NCBI RefSeq assembly: GCF_042684365.1
Contig: NZ_JBHULI010000025.1
Span: forward strand, 186,001 to 250,000
Reading direction: 5' to 3'
DNA: 64,000 nucleotides
Source: Gracilimonas halophila
Lineage (GTDB): Bacteria > Bacteroidota > Rhodothermia > Balneolales > Balneolaceae
A program made the position numbers and the translations under genes. This document shows, in pieces, positions 28,085 through 36,763 of this stretch. Numbering within the stretch: the stretch's first letter is position 1; every line of letters begins with the position of its first letter. Under the pieces are notes generated by a model that was not told the origin of the DNA, searched no databases, and saw only the letters and a program-made list of their open reading frames with translations.

Positions 28085-28112
28085 GTAGGGGCGTATCGCA
28101 ATACGCCCCTAC
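28085..28112. repeat. Perfect 12-bp palindromic hairpin after nrdJ
   Basis: GTAGGGGCGTAT (28085-28096) pairs with ATACGCCCCTAC (28101-28112) around CGCA. It has only a short T run afterwards, and a second, better terminator follows 40 bp later. From memory, similar GGGGCGTAT palindromes are dispersed repeats in several bacterial genomes, so it may be a REP-like element rather than a terminator. Confidence 0.7.
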
Positions 28113-28151
28113 AGTTTTAATGACAAATGATCTTACATGGAAAACAGGATA

Positions 28152-28188
28152 AACCCTGATCGGTGAGTACCCGGTCGGGGTTTTTTAA
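28152..28188 (+). terminator. Terminator of nrdJ
   Basis: 12-bp stem with two G-T pairs (28152-28163 with 28171-28182) followed by a T run. Confidence 0.75.
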
Positions 28189-28267
28189 TTAAATACATTT
28201 CGTATAAGCAAATTTATGTCATTAACTTTACTTTGCTGACGAATTTCAATTTCACCCTCTTCCCATC

Positions 28268-28885
28268 ATGCCAAACTTTCCCAACCCCTTTTTCCGCTGG
28301 AGACCTCATCCGTGGCACGGACTCGAAGTTGGCCCCGATCAACCCCAAAAAGTAAATGCTTTCATCGAGCTTACCCCTTTTGACACCATCAAGTACGAAG
28401 TGGATAAGAAAACCGGTTATATGCGTGTGGACCGTCCGCAACGGAGTTCTTCCTTACCACCCTCATTGTATGGATTTATACCAAGAACCTATTGCGGAGA
28501 TAGAGTCGGAGAGCTATCAAGTCAGGATGTGATAGGGGACGGCGATCCGCTGGATATTTGCGTGTTAAGTGAGCGCCCCATCGACCGAAATGAGGTGATC
28601 CTGAGTGCGAGAGTGATCGGCGGGTTACACATGGTAGATCATGGAGAGGCGGATGACAAGATCATTTCTGTTTTAGACAATGACACCTATTACAAAGACA
28701 TTGAAAGCGTAAATGACCTTCCTCCTGTTTTATTAGAACGGCTTCGCCACTATTTCAGCACCTATAAACTCATTCCCGGAAAAGATATGAATGATGTGTA
28801 TGTAGAGGGAATCTTTGACGAGCAACACGCCTATAAGGTCATCGAAGCATCTATTCAGGATTATGAGACTATGTTCGGTGAGTAA
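28268..28885 (+). CDS. ppa: Inorganic pyrophosphatase, family I
   Basis: A 205-residue soluble enzyme that hydrolyses pyrophosphate to two phosphates and pulls biosynthetic reactions forward. The metal-binding signature DGDPLDICVL is near residue 98, with the conserved FIELTPFDTIKYEVDKKTG segment near 35-55 and a Tyr-containing YGFIPRTYCGD near 70-80. The C-terminus is slightly longer than in Escherichia coli Ppa. The stop codon is directly followed by the ATG of the CDF transporter, so the two genes form an operon. Confidence 0.94.
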   Translation: MPNFPNPFFRWRPHPWHGLEVGPDQPQKVNAFIELTPFDTIKYEVDKKTGYMRVDRPQRSSSLPPSLYGFIPRTYCGDRVGELSSQDVIGDGDPLDICVLSERPIDRNEVILSARVIGGLHMVDHGEADDKIISVLDNDTYYKDIESVNDLPPVLLERLRHYFSTYKLIPGKDMNDVYVEGIFDEQHAYKVIEASIQDYETMFGE

Positions 28886-29872
28886 ATGACTAAGGGAAGG
28901 GAGAATATCCGGGTACAGAAGTTCATTGTGGCTGTAGCCGTTGTTCTTTTCGTCATCAAAATGGTTGCATGGTACTTCACCGGTTCGGTTGCGGTATTAA
29001 CGGATGGGCTGGAAAGTATCGTAAATGTGATCTCAGGTTTTATCGGATTGTACAGTTTGATCCTTTCAGCAAAACCCAAAGATTCAAACCATCCATACGG
29101 GCACGGTAAAGTTGAATTTATATCAGCAGGAATTGAGGGGACACTGATCACTATTGCCGGGCTTTTTATTATAGCCGAGGCCGTTCAAAGTTTCATTGAT
29201 CCGGTACCATTACAAAAGCTTGATCTGGGGATCATTCTTATCGCTATCTCTGCTGTTATCAATTATGGTTTTGGCTGGTGGGCCTATCAAACAGGAAGGA
29301 AGAATGATTCACCGGCGCTGCAGGCGAGCGGGAAACATCTCCAAACCGATACTTATACTACCATTGGTATCATTGGGGGACTGATCCTTATCTGGTTTAC
29401 CGAAATTTTATGGTTTGATGGTGCGGTCGCGATCATTTTTGCTTTGATCATAGTGAAAACCGGAATCGGTATTCTCAGGCAAGCCGTTGCAGGTATCATG
29501 GATGAATCTGATGATGATCTGCTGGAAGAGATGATCGAATACCTTCAGAAAAACAGAGATCCCAAGTGGATAGACCTTCATAACCTGCGGATCATCAAGT
29601 ATGGTCGGATCCTGCATGTAGATTGCCACTTAACACTTCCCTGGTATTTGACCGTTAGAGAAGCCCATAATGAGCTGGACCGCATCGAAGAACTGATCGC
29701 TCAAAAATTCGGGGATCGGATCGAGATCTTCATTCACACCGATTACTGCATGGAATTTTCGTGCCGATTATGTCAGGTTCAGGATTGTGAAGTTCGCCGT
29801 CACCCTTTCGAGAAATCAATCACGTGGAAGGTTGAAAATGTAGCTTCATATGGGAAACATCAACTTGGGTAA
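28886..29872 (+). CDS. Cation diffusion facilitator transporter with Cys-rich tail
   Basis: A 328-residue CDF metal/proton antiporter in the inner membrane with six membrane segments. The transport-site motifs are present: VLTDGLESIVN in TM2 and GKHLQTDTYTT in TM5, with HPYGHGKVEF after TM2-3. A cytoplasmic domain follows from about residue 205. The end carries CMEFSCRLCQVQDC, four cysteines in 14 residues, unusual for the family and perhaps a metal sensor or oxidised structure. Likely substrates are zinc, iron, manganese or cobalt; the sequence does not decide. Start and upstream stop codons abut, so it is translationally coupled to ppa. Confidence 0.92.
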   Translation: MTKGRENIRVQKFIVAVAVVLFVIKMVAWYFTGSVAVLTDGLESIVNVISGFIGLYSLILSAKPKDSNHPYGHGKVEFISAGIEGTLITIAGLFIIAEAVQSFIDPVPLQKLDLGIILIAISAVINYGFGWWAYQTGRKNDSPALQASGKHLQTDTYTTIGIIGGLILIWFTEILWFDGAVAIIFALIIVKTGIGILRQAVAGIMDESDDDLLEEMIEYLQKNRDPKWIDLHNLRIIKYGRILHVDCHLTLPWYLTVREAHNELDRIEELIAQKFGDRIEIFIHTDYCMEFSCRLCQVQDCEVRRHPFEKSITWKVENVASYGKHQLG

Positions 29873-29921
29873 GCTCTGTTAAAAGCTTAGCAAGCTGATG
29901 CTCTATATAATCAATGATCCG

Positions 29922-30650
29922 CTAAGCCGGTTCAGACTTTTCCAGTAAAGAGCTCTCTAAGTTCTCAATAGAATGGAAAAGCTGATCGAAATCCTCCAGT
30001 TCATAATACTTGGTTTGAATTTCACTGGTGATGAAATCCTGCTCAATGAGATCAAAAATATCATATGGTCTGATCTCCACTTCGTCATTCATAACATGAT
30101 CAGTTTCACCGGAGGAAGAAATGATACCGGCGCCGTAGATCATGGTATCATCTTTTTCTTTGATCAGCCCAAATTCAATAGTAAACCAATACAGTCTTTG
30201 AAGCTGGGTTACTATTTTTTTATTGTCAATGTACTTGACTCCCAATGCTCCGAGCTTTTGTGCAAAGTCGGCATATGACTCATTCATGAGGAGGGGAATG
30301 TGACCAAAAACATCATGGAACATATCAGGCTCTTCAAGATAATTGAGCTGATCTTTACTTCTCAGCCATGTTGAGGCGCTGAACTTCCGGTTCTTAAGTA
30401 GCTTAAAGAAATCCTCAACCGGTATAAGCCCCGGTACTACTGAAATCGACCAGCCATGTTTTGCAGATAAAACCTCATTAAGCTCTACGAATCTTGGAAT
30501 AGCATGGGCGTGCAATACATTCTCTAATTCTGCAAGGCAAGCTAAATATTCGGGGTGAGCTTTTCCGGGTAAATTCTCTAACTGTTTGGTTGCTAATATA
30601 TTCCAAACTTCCTGATCTTCAAGGGTATACTTCTTGTAATTTTGACGCAT
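29922..30650 (-). CDS. phhA: Phenylalanine 4-monooxygenase (aromatic amino acid hydroxylase)
   Basis: A 242-residue monomeric bacterial aromatic amino acid hydroxylase that converts phenylalanine to tyrosine with tetrahydrobiopterin, iron and oxygen. The two iron His are in FHDVFGHIPLL near residue 115 and the Glu in FTIEFGLI near 156. There is no N-terminal ACT regulatory domain, as usual in bacteria. It shares the minus strand with RNase D (94-bp gap). A pterin carbinolamine dehydratase was not found in the window. Confidence 0.93.
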   Translation of the reverse strand: MRQNYKKYTLEDQEVWNILATKQLENLPGKAHPEYLACLAELENVLHAHAIPRFVELNEVLSAKHGWSISVVPGLIPVEDFFKLLKNRKFSASTWLRSKDQLNYLEEPDMFHDVFGHIPLLMNESYADFAQKLGALGVKYIDNKKIVTQLQRLYWFTIEFGLIKEKDDTMIYGAGIISSSGETDHVMNDEVEIRPYDIFDLIEQDFITSEIQTKYYELEDFDQLFHSIENLESSLLEKSEPA

Positions 30651-30744
30651 TGTAAAAAATAATATTTGATGAATAGTAGCGGGTACTTAACTGCCCGGGG
30701 AAAATAATCATTCAATAAACTTCAGGTTTAAAAGTGATGTTTTT

Positions 30745-31896
30745 TTACAAATAATCACTTAGGTCGAGCCCTAGATCTTCTCCATATTTTCGAAATAGCT
30801 GAATTTTATAATCAGGAACCAGTTCTGCCTCACCGGCAATGATCTCTTTAGCCAGACGGTTCGGAAGGATGAAGGACTTTGCATGAGTTCCAAGTTCCTC
30901 TGTGATCTTATCCTGAAGGGGATTGAAAACCTTATTCTTGATCTCGTTAATGCGATTGGCTTCTCTTCTCATTGCAAGATATTCATCCCGAGTCATGGTC
31001 ATGCTGGCTTTTTTACTTTTAGAAAGCCCTTTCTCTTCAACTTCATTTCTGGAATTCTCAAGTAGCTGCTCTAATTCATTTTGGAACTTATCATTCTTAA
31101 GTTTTCCGAAAATTCCTTTCATGCTCTGCCACTTTTTTACCATGTTGGGATCCGTTGCCAGGGATTCAACTAATTCTTTATTTACCAGATGATAGACCGG
31201 CTTGTTATATTTTTTTGCCAGAGAATCAAAGTATTCCATTAGTTTACAGTAGAGATGCCACTCAAAGACCGACATATCATTCTTGTCTTTTTCTTTGATC
31301 AGATTATTATGATCCTCATCACTGTAATCAAGCTGATCGAAAACAGCATTTTCTTCCCTGATCCAATCTAATATTCCTGCTTCCTCTGCACGCTTTTCCA
31401 GTTCTTTTTTGAAATCGAGAAGATAGAGTACATCATCGGCAGCATAATGCTTTTGATCTTCGGAAAGTGGCCGTTTATACCAATTGCTCTGCTGAGAGCT
31501 GCTGTTCACTTCCACCTCTAATACCTCTTTGATCAAATTGGTGAGAGATGCCGGCTGGAAATTTAAGAGGCTGGTTGCTGCATCCAGGTCATACAAGTTC
31601 TTGGGAAAGCATCCCAGGGAATGGAAAAGCCGAAGATCTTCCCCGAAAGCGAAAACAACCTTTTTGATCTTTGGATCTTGAATGGGAGGGAAGATCGTTT
31701 TTATGTCCAAATTCCCACTGAGTGGGTCGATCAAATAACAATCTTCACCGTCATAAATTTGCATCAGGCACATATCGAAGCCGTAGCGGTAACGATTTCG
31801 GTCAAACTCAAGATCAATGGCAAATTCAGATTTCCGGGAAAGGGTTGAAGTAAGTTCCTGAAGGTCATTTTCTTCAGTGATCGTTGTAATAGTCAT
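30745..31896 (-). CDS. rnd: Ribonuclease D (3'-5' exonuclease with HRDC domain)
   Basis: A 383-residue DEDD-type exoribonuclease that trims tRNA and other stable RNA 3' ends. The exonuclease core shows AIDLEFDRN (Asp, Glu) near residue 30, FAFGEDLRLF (Asp) near 83 and YAADDVLYLLD (Tyr, Asp) near 155. An HRDC-type helical region covers about 215-300. The C-terminal extension has a second helical domain. The length fits RNase D. It lies between the aldo/keto reductase and phhA, all on the minus strand with 65- and 94-bp gaps, so co-transcription is possible. Confidence 0.92.
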   Translation of the reverse strand: MTITTITEENDLQELTSTLSRKSEFAIDLEFDRNRYRYGFDMCLMQIYDGEDCYLIDPLSGNLDIKTIFPPIQDPKIKKVVFAFGEDLRLFHSLGCFPKNLYDLDAATSLLNFQPASLTNLIKEVLEVEVNSSSQQSNWYKRPLSEDQKHYAADDVLYLLDFKKELEKRAEEAGILDWIREENAVFDQLDYSDEDHNNLIKEKDKNDMSVFEWHLYCKLMEYFDSLAKKYNKPVYHLVNKELVESLATDPNMVKKWQSMKGIFGKLKNDKFQNELEQLLENSRNEVEEKGLSKSKKASMTMTRDEYLAMRREANRINEIKNKVFNPLQDKITEELGTHAKSFILPNRLAKEIIAGEAELVPDYKIQLFRKYGEDLGLDLSDYL

Positions 31897-31961
31897 GTAG
31901 TGAATTGGGTCAAAAATTATATCCTAAGGTATTAAGATAAATGCTGATTTGTGGTAATTAT

Positions 31962-32849
31962 TCAGCGATGCTTTTCATAAACATTTGGCTCCATAAGTTC
32001 GGAAAGTGATTGCAGTTCTTTTTCAGGAATCGTGGAATTGTACTTCGTGAGGATCTCAATAAGCTGCTCTTCTGTCCGGATTCCTAATACCGCCGAGGCC
32101 ACAGCCGGATGTTGGTTCACGAACTGAGCAGAAGCAGCAATGGGATTACCTGTTTTCATTACGGCTTCCTGCATCTTCTTCACTTCTTCAACGGAATAAC
32201 CAAGATAGTCCTTAGCCGGTTTATCGATCAGCATTCCCTTAGCTAAGGTTCCCCGGGTGATCACACTGATGTCATGTTCAGCAAGCAGATCCAGGGCCTC
32301 CTCTTCAGGACGACGATCCAGTAAACTATACTGCATCATCACACTGTCGATGTTGGAGCGTTTAACATATTCGCGGATCACATTGGGACGAATAGAAGAG
32401 ATGCCGTAAGCTCTGATCTTACCTTGTTTCTTAAGCTGTTCAAAAGCTTCAATGATATCATCAATGGGATCTTCAAGGGTGCCTCCGTGTAATTGATATA
32501 GATCGATGTAATCGGTTTGAAGGCGACGAAGGCTTTCATTTACTTCTGTCAGGATGAGTTCTTTGGTAGGGTTCCAGTTCCAACCGGATCTGTCTTTATT
32601 CCAGACATTGCCAACTTTAGTAGCTATCAAAACTTTATCACGTACCGATTCCAGGGCTTTCCCGATCATTTCTTCATTAAGCCCCTTATCATAGAGGTCG
32701 GCAGTGTCAAAGAAATTAATACCGGCTTCGATTGCCTTTTGAAGGAGGGAAGAGTTGTATTCTTCTCCCTTTTCGATTTCAAGTGACATACACCCGAAAC
32801 TTATCTCGCTTACTTCAAGTTTGGAGCTTCCCAGCTTTTTGTATTTCAT
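31962..32849 (-). CDS. Aldo/keto reductase
   Basis: A 295-residue NADPH-dependent oxidoreductase with a TIM-barrel fold. The catalytic tetrad is readable: Asp and Tyr in FFDTADLYDKG near residue 50, Lys in VLIATKVGN near 80 and His in YQLHGG near 118. The substrate is unknown; members reduce aldehydes, ketones or sugars. It follows the DUF58 gene by 76 bp on the same strand and may be read through from that operon. Confidence 0.93.
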   Translation of the reverse strand: MKYKKLGSSKLEVSEISFGCMSLEIEKGEEYNSSLLQKAIEAGINFFDTADLYDKGLNEEMIGKALESVRDKVLIATKVGNVWNKDRSGWNWNPTKELILTEVNESLRRLQTDYIDLYQLHGGTLEDPIDDIIEAFEQLKKQGKIRAYGISSIRPNVIREYVKRSNIDSVMMQYSLLDRRPEEEALDLLAEHDISVITRGTLAKGMLIDKPAKDYLGYSVEEVKKMQEAVMKTGNPIAASAQFVNQHPAVASAVLGIRTEEQLIEILTKYNSTIPEKELQSLSELMEPNVYEKHR

Positions 32850-32925
32850 GCTAATGATCTGATTTTATAAGGGTACCAATAAAAGGAGATACGGTTTGAA
32901 ATGATTCCAAATTAAGGTCAAATGG

Positions 32926-34266
32926 TCAGATCAATCCATGGGCTTTCAATTCAAGATATTTATTGATCGCATTCACGGAAAGTTCTTTGGGAGGAGTAAG
33001 AATGGTTTGAATGCCATGCTGATTCAATGCCTTTACGATCTGCTTCTTTTCATAAGTAAATTTCTCAGCGATGGTTTTGGTGTAGATCTGTCCGATGGTT
33101 GAGGCCTCTTTATGAAGCAACTTGGTCATCTCTGTATTCTCAAAAAAGATGGTAACCAGAAGGTGATCTCTGGCGATACGCTGAAGGTAGGGTAGTTGCC
33201 GCTCCATGGACGAAAAAGTTTCAAAATTGGTATACAGTAAAACAAGGCTTCGTTGATTTACATGTTTCTTTAGCGAAACAACCAATCGTTCGTAATCTGA
33301 TTCCAGAAAATTGGTATCGACTTTGTAGAGTGCCTCCTGAATACGCTGAATATGTGTTCGTTTTTTTTCCGGTTTAACGACGACCGAATCATTATTGGAG
33401 AAGGTGACCAACCCGGCTTTATCATCTTTAATAAGTGCGATGTTAGAGATCACCAGGCTGGTATTGATGGCATAATCCAAAAGGTGAAGTCCCTCAAAAG
33501 GCATTTTCATAACCCTGCCCGTATCAATAACATTGATCACATTCTGAGAGCGTTCGTCCTGATACTGATTCACCATCAGGTCGTTGGCCCGTGCTGTAGC
33601 TTTCCAGTTGATGGAGCGGACGTCATCTCCCCGTACGTATTCCTTGATCTGATCGAATTCCATGGTATGCCCCACTCTGCGGATCTTTTTGATGCCTACA
33701 TCGGTAAGGCGGTTAGAGATGGCGTACATCTCAAATTTCCGCATCTGAATGAAGGATGGATACACCGGAACCATCTGCGAAGCATGGGTACTGATCTTTC
33801 TTTTTATGAAGCCGATCGCGGTATTCGCAAATACATTGATGTTACCAAAATCATATTCACCTCGTTCGGTTGGCCGCAGTTCATAAGTGAATTCCTGAGT
33901 TTCATTTGCCTTGAGATCAGCAGGTATACTGAAATCACGGATCTGAAACTGATGAGGGATCTCATCAACGATCTCAGCCCGTATTCCGAAATTATATCTA
34001 TTAGAGATCTGCAGGCGAATAATGTTTTCATCTCCGTTTGATAGCCGCTTAGGTACAAATCGTTTTCCGGAAACGGCTTCTTTTTTACTGAAGATCAACA
34101 CCAGGTCGATCCCAAAAATGACCACAAACCCAAAGAATAAGATCTCAGCAATTGCTCCCACTGCGGGGACAAAATATCCCGCCAGAAAAGTGAAAGCCAC
34201 TCCTGCAAGTACCTGAAAGAACAGGTTACTTAGATGTGTTTGCTTGAAGATGGTGATGGGGTTCAT
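32926..34266 (-). CDS. DUF58 (vWA-like) membrane-anchored protein
   Basis: A 446-residue protein with two N-terminal membrane segments (about residues 14-34 and 38-58), a beta-rich middle part and the DUF58 region with the family signature GDDVRSINWKATAR near residue 215. A von Willebrand-A-like fold follows; its MIDAS sequence is degenerate (VIDTGRVM instead of DxSxS). DUF58 proteins are the usual partners of MoxR AAA+ ATPases, proposed to mature or remodel envelope complexes. It is the last gene of the MoxR cluster but is separated from moxR by 269 bp holding a repeat element (34352-34509). Confidence 0.93.
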   Translation of the reverse strand: MNPITIFKQTHLSNLFFQVLAGVAFTFLAGYFVPAVGAIAEILFFGFVVIFGIDLVLIFSKKEAVSGKRFVPKRLSNGDENIIRLQISNRYNFGIRAEIVDEIPHQFQIRDFSIPADLKANETQEFTYELRPTERGEYDFGNINVFANTAIGFIKRKISTHASQMVPVYPSFIQMRKFEMYAISNRLTDVGIKKIRRVGHTMEFDQIKEYVRGDDVRSINWKATARANDLMVNQYQDERSQNVINVIDTGRVMKMPFEGLHLLDYAINTSLVISNIALIKDDKAGLVTFSNNDSVVVKPEKKRTHIQRIQEALYKVDTNFLESDYERLVVSLKKHVNQRSLVLLYTNFETFSSMERQLPYLQRIARDHLLVTIFFENTEMTKLLHKEASTIGQIYTKTIAEKFTYEKKQIVKALNQHGIQTILTPPKELSVNAINKYLELKAHGLI

Positions 34267-34351
34267 GGTATATCTTAGTAAAGAACCTCCAAGCGTCTGA
34301 AAGACCTTGGAGCGTTCGTTGTCTGATTAATTTCTGTTGATCTTTTTAGTG

Positions 34352-34509
34352 AGAAAGTCCTCCCTTGAGGGAGGTGCCGGACTGAACGAATGTGAAGTCT
34401 GGCGGAGGGTGTTGGTGCCAGGAGTTTTTTAATTGTAATCAACTTGGTAATCCTTGGTGACCACACCCATCCCGGCTAAAGCCGTACTTCCCTCAAGGGA
34501 AGACTTTCT
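34352..34509. repeat. MITE-like element with 23-bp terminal inverted repeats
   Basis: AGAAAGTCCTCCCTTGAGGG at 34352 and its complement ending at 34509 form near-perfect terminal inverted repeats of 23 bp (34352-34374 and 34487-34509), each itself palindromic (CCCTTGAGGG). An inner hairpin is formed by CCGGACT (34377) and AGTCTGG (34396). There is no open reading frame. It sits inside the moxR-DUF58 operon gap and could influence read-through or mRNA processing. Confidence 0.75.
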
Positions 34510-34535
34510 TTTTAGTAGTTTAATAAATTTCAAAC

Positions 34536-35564
34536 TCACCTTGGCACCTCCACTTTTTCCAGGATCATCTGTATCACCTGATCGGGTTTCATGCCCTCCA
34601 TTTCTTTTTCAGGTGTAAGGGTAATTCGGTGCCTTAATACCGGATTGATAACTTCCTTTACATCTTCCGGGGTAATAAAATCACGGCCATTCATGGCTGC
34701 CCAGGCTTGGGCAGCTTTCATTACAAAGACCGATGCCCGTGGCGAAGCTCCGATGGAAACCGAACTGCTGTTTCGGGTATTCTGTATCACTTCCGCAATG
34801 TACTTCATCAATTCAGGTTCTACGTGAATAGAAGCCGTAACATCACGCTGTTTAGAAATTTCTTCGGATGAGATCACTTTTTCCAGAGTACTGATGTCGA
34901 GTTTATTTTTCCGCTCATAACTTCCGGATAAGATCTCTACTTCTTCATCCAGGGAAGGATATGGCACATCGATCCGAAACAGGAATCGGTCGAGCTGAGC
35001 TTCTGGAAGCCGGTACGTACCTTCATGTTCGATCGGGTTTTGAGTAGCTACCACCATGAAAGGTGGTTCCATGAAATAGGTTTCCCCATCTACGGTGATC
35101 TGGCGTTCCTCCATCACTTCAAACAAAGCCGCCTGAGTTTTGGCAGGTGAACGATTGATCTCATCAATAAGCACGATGTTGGAAAAGATCGGTCCTTCTT
35201 TAAATTCAAAATCAGTGGTCTTTGGGTTGAAGACCGACGTTCCGATCACATCGGCAGGCATAAGATCCGGTGTGAATTGGATACGGGAGAAATCAGCGCT
35301 GATGGTCTGAGCCAATAATTTTGTGGTCAGGGTTTTGGCTACACCGGGAACGCCTTCAATGAGGACATGTCCGTCAGCGAGTAAGGCTGCTATCAAAAGA
35401 TCTACCATGCGGTGTTGCCCCACAATGATCTTTCCAAGTTCCGAACGGATCTCATTAACGAGTTTTTCCACTCCTGAAAGATCTATTCTGCTTTCAAAGG
35501 GTGCGGCATCCGGTTTAGCGTTGTCGGATGGATTATTTGTCATATCTTTGTCTTCTGTACTCAT
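34536..35564 (-). CDS. MoxR-family AAA+ ATPase (operonic copy)
   Basis: A 342-residue AAA+ ATPase of the AAA_3 family. Walker A is EGVPGVAKT near residue 70, Walker B is VLIDEINRS near 133, and the sensor and lid regions follow (ATQNPIEHEGTYRLPEAQLDRF). The N-terminus has an extra polar stretch (about 25 residues). MoxR proteins act as chaperones for vWA-domain or cofactor-loaded partners; here the partner is probably the DUF58 protein downstream. The start overlaps the stop of the DUF4350 gene by four bases, which points to translational coupling. Confidence 0.95.
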   Translation of the reverse strand: MSTEDKDMTNNPSDNAKPDAAPFESRIDLSGVEKLVNEIRSELGKIIVGQHRMVDLLIAALLADGHVLIEGVPGVAKTLTTKLLAQTISADFSRIQFTPDLMPADVIGTSVFNPKTTDFEFKEGPIFSNIVLIDEINRSPAKTQAALFEVMEERQITVDGETYFMEPPFMVVATQNPIEHEGTYRLPEAQLDRFLFRIDVPYPSLDEEVEILSGSYERKNKLDISTLEKVISSEEISKQRDVTASIHVEPELMKYIAEVIQNTRNSSSVSIGASPRASVFVMKAAQAWAAMNGRDFITPEDVKEVINPVLRHRITLTPEKEMEGMKPDQVIQMILEKVEVPR

Positions 35565-36763
35565 CGTTGACTCTGTTTATAGAATTCGTCAATTCGTTCG
35601 GTTAGTAATTTCAGTTCTTTTGGGGTGATCTCTTCTTTTGTTGATACAAGGTCGATCAGATCAAAAAGGCTATGAACCTTGGCTTCATCAATACCTGAAC
35701 GCCTGGAAATATCTTTCTTCACATGCTCATCAATATCATCCGTATCAAGGCCGAGGTTAGTGCGAATATAGTCAAAGAAGAAACGGATCTTCTTATCGGC
35801 AATGAGTTTATGATCCCCTTTTTCAAGATAGAGGTCGCCGATGGTTTTGGCGAATTCAATACTGGAATTTTTGAGAGGTTCTATCTTTGGTATGATCCGC
35901 TGCGACCGTTTTGCTCTGAAGATCATGAATAACACCACGCCACTTAAAGTCAGAAACCAAGCCCACCTGAGATGGTCTTCAGAAACCACATAACGGACCA
36001 CACTGTTGTTTTCGGTTCGTACATCTTTATAGTATTCATCCCATATTGTTGCTCGATCGGGAAGGTAAGAAAGGGCAGTGAGGGCATAGTCTGCCCCGAT
36101 CTTATCTCGTACAAAATAGTTGGTGAAGAGGGTAGGGTTAGAGTGGAAGTAGATATTTCCATCGCCCCATTTAATACGAATGAAGTTGGTATTTCCTTGA
36201 TGATTAGTACCCAGCTTTGTAACCTGAAGACTTGAATCCACATTGGCGATAAAGGTCTCGGTAGTACTTCTGTAGTAAGAAAAACCTCCGTCTCTCTTCA
36301 AACCGGGATTGGTGAAATTAACCGTCACCGTATCATCGGTTAGTATACTACCTGATTGCAAAAAAGGATTATTGAGGGAAGTGGTAAGGTCAAGGGTATC
36401 TGTGAAGAATTGTCCAAACTGTCTTGCAGCTATAAAAATATCGGTTCCCTGTTCTGCTTGTGAAAACAGGATCTTACTTTCCCATGGATCGAAATTGAGA
36501 GATGTGTTAATAAAGATCCAGTTCTTGTTAGCATTCAGCGTATCGGAATACTCAAAGATAGGGCTGTTATTCGTGGTTATCGATTCTTCTGAAAAGGTTT
36601 GGGACAGCATTTCATGGATCAAAAACCCTCCATAGGGAATTTTATCTTCAGCAGAGAAGCTTTCAGTCCAGTCGAGCGGTTTTGGTTTGAGGATCTCAAA
36701 GACCACAAATAGGGTGATCAACACTCCAAGAAGAATATAGTAAGTGCGTTCTTTCTTGATCAT
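35561..36763 (-). CDS. DUF4350-domain membrane protein
   Basis: A 400-residue protein with an N-terminal membrane segment (YYILLGVLITLFVVFEIL), an external domain resembling the DUF4350/GldG-like fold (ILFSQAEQGTDIFIAARQFG), a second membrane segment near residue 270 (WAWFLTLSGVVLFMIF) and a C-terminal cytoplasmic helical domain. The N-terminal domain probably senses or binds something in the periplasm. The gene overlaps its neighbours on both sides by four bases (ATGA), the tightest part of the cluster. Biochemical function is unknown. Confidence 0.85.
   Translation of the reverse strand: MIKKERTYYILLGVLITLFVVFEILKPKPLDWTESFSAEDKIPYGGFLIHEMLSQTFSEESITTNNSPIFEYSDTLNANKNWIFINTSLNFDPWESKILFSQAEQGTDIFIAARQFGQFFTDTLDLTTSLNNPFLQSGSILTDDTVTVNFTNPGLKRDGGFSYYRSTTETFIANVDSSLQVTKLGTNHQGNTNFIRIKWGDGNIYFHSNPTLFTNYFVRDKIGADYALTALSYLPDRATIWDEYYKDVRTENNSVVRYVVSEDHLRWAWFLTLSGVVLFMIFRAKRSQRIIPKIEPLKNSSIEFAKTIGDLYLEKGDHKLIADKKIRFFFDYIRTNLGLDTDDIDEHVKKDISRRSGIDEAKVHSLFDLIDLVSTKEEITPKELKLLTERIDEFYKQSQR

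Noticed and set aside
33352..34041. 229-codon frame opposite the DUF58 gene
   Set aside because: Shadow of the conserved coding strand, with a composition rich in His, Ile and Asp and no recognisable motif.
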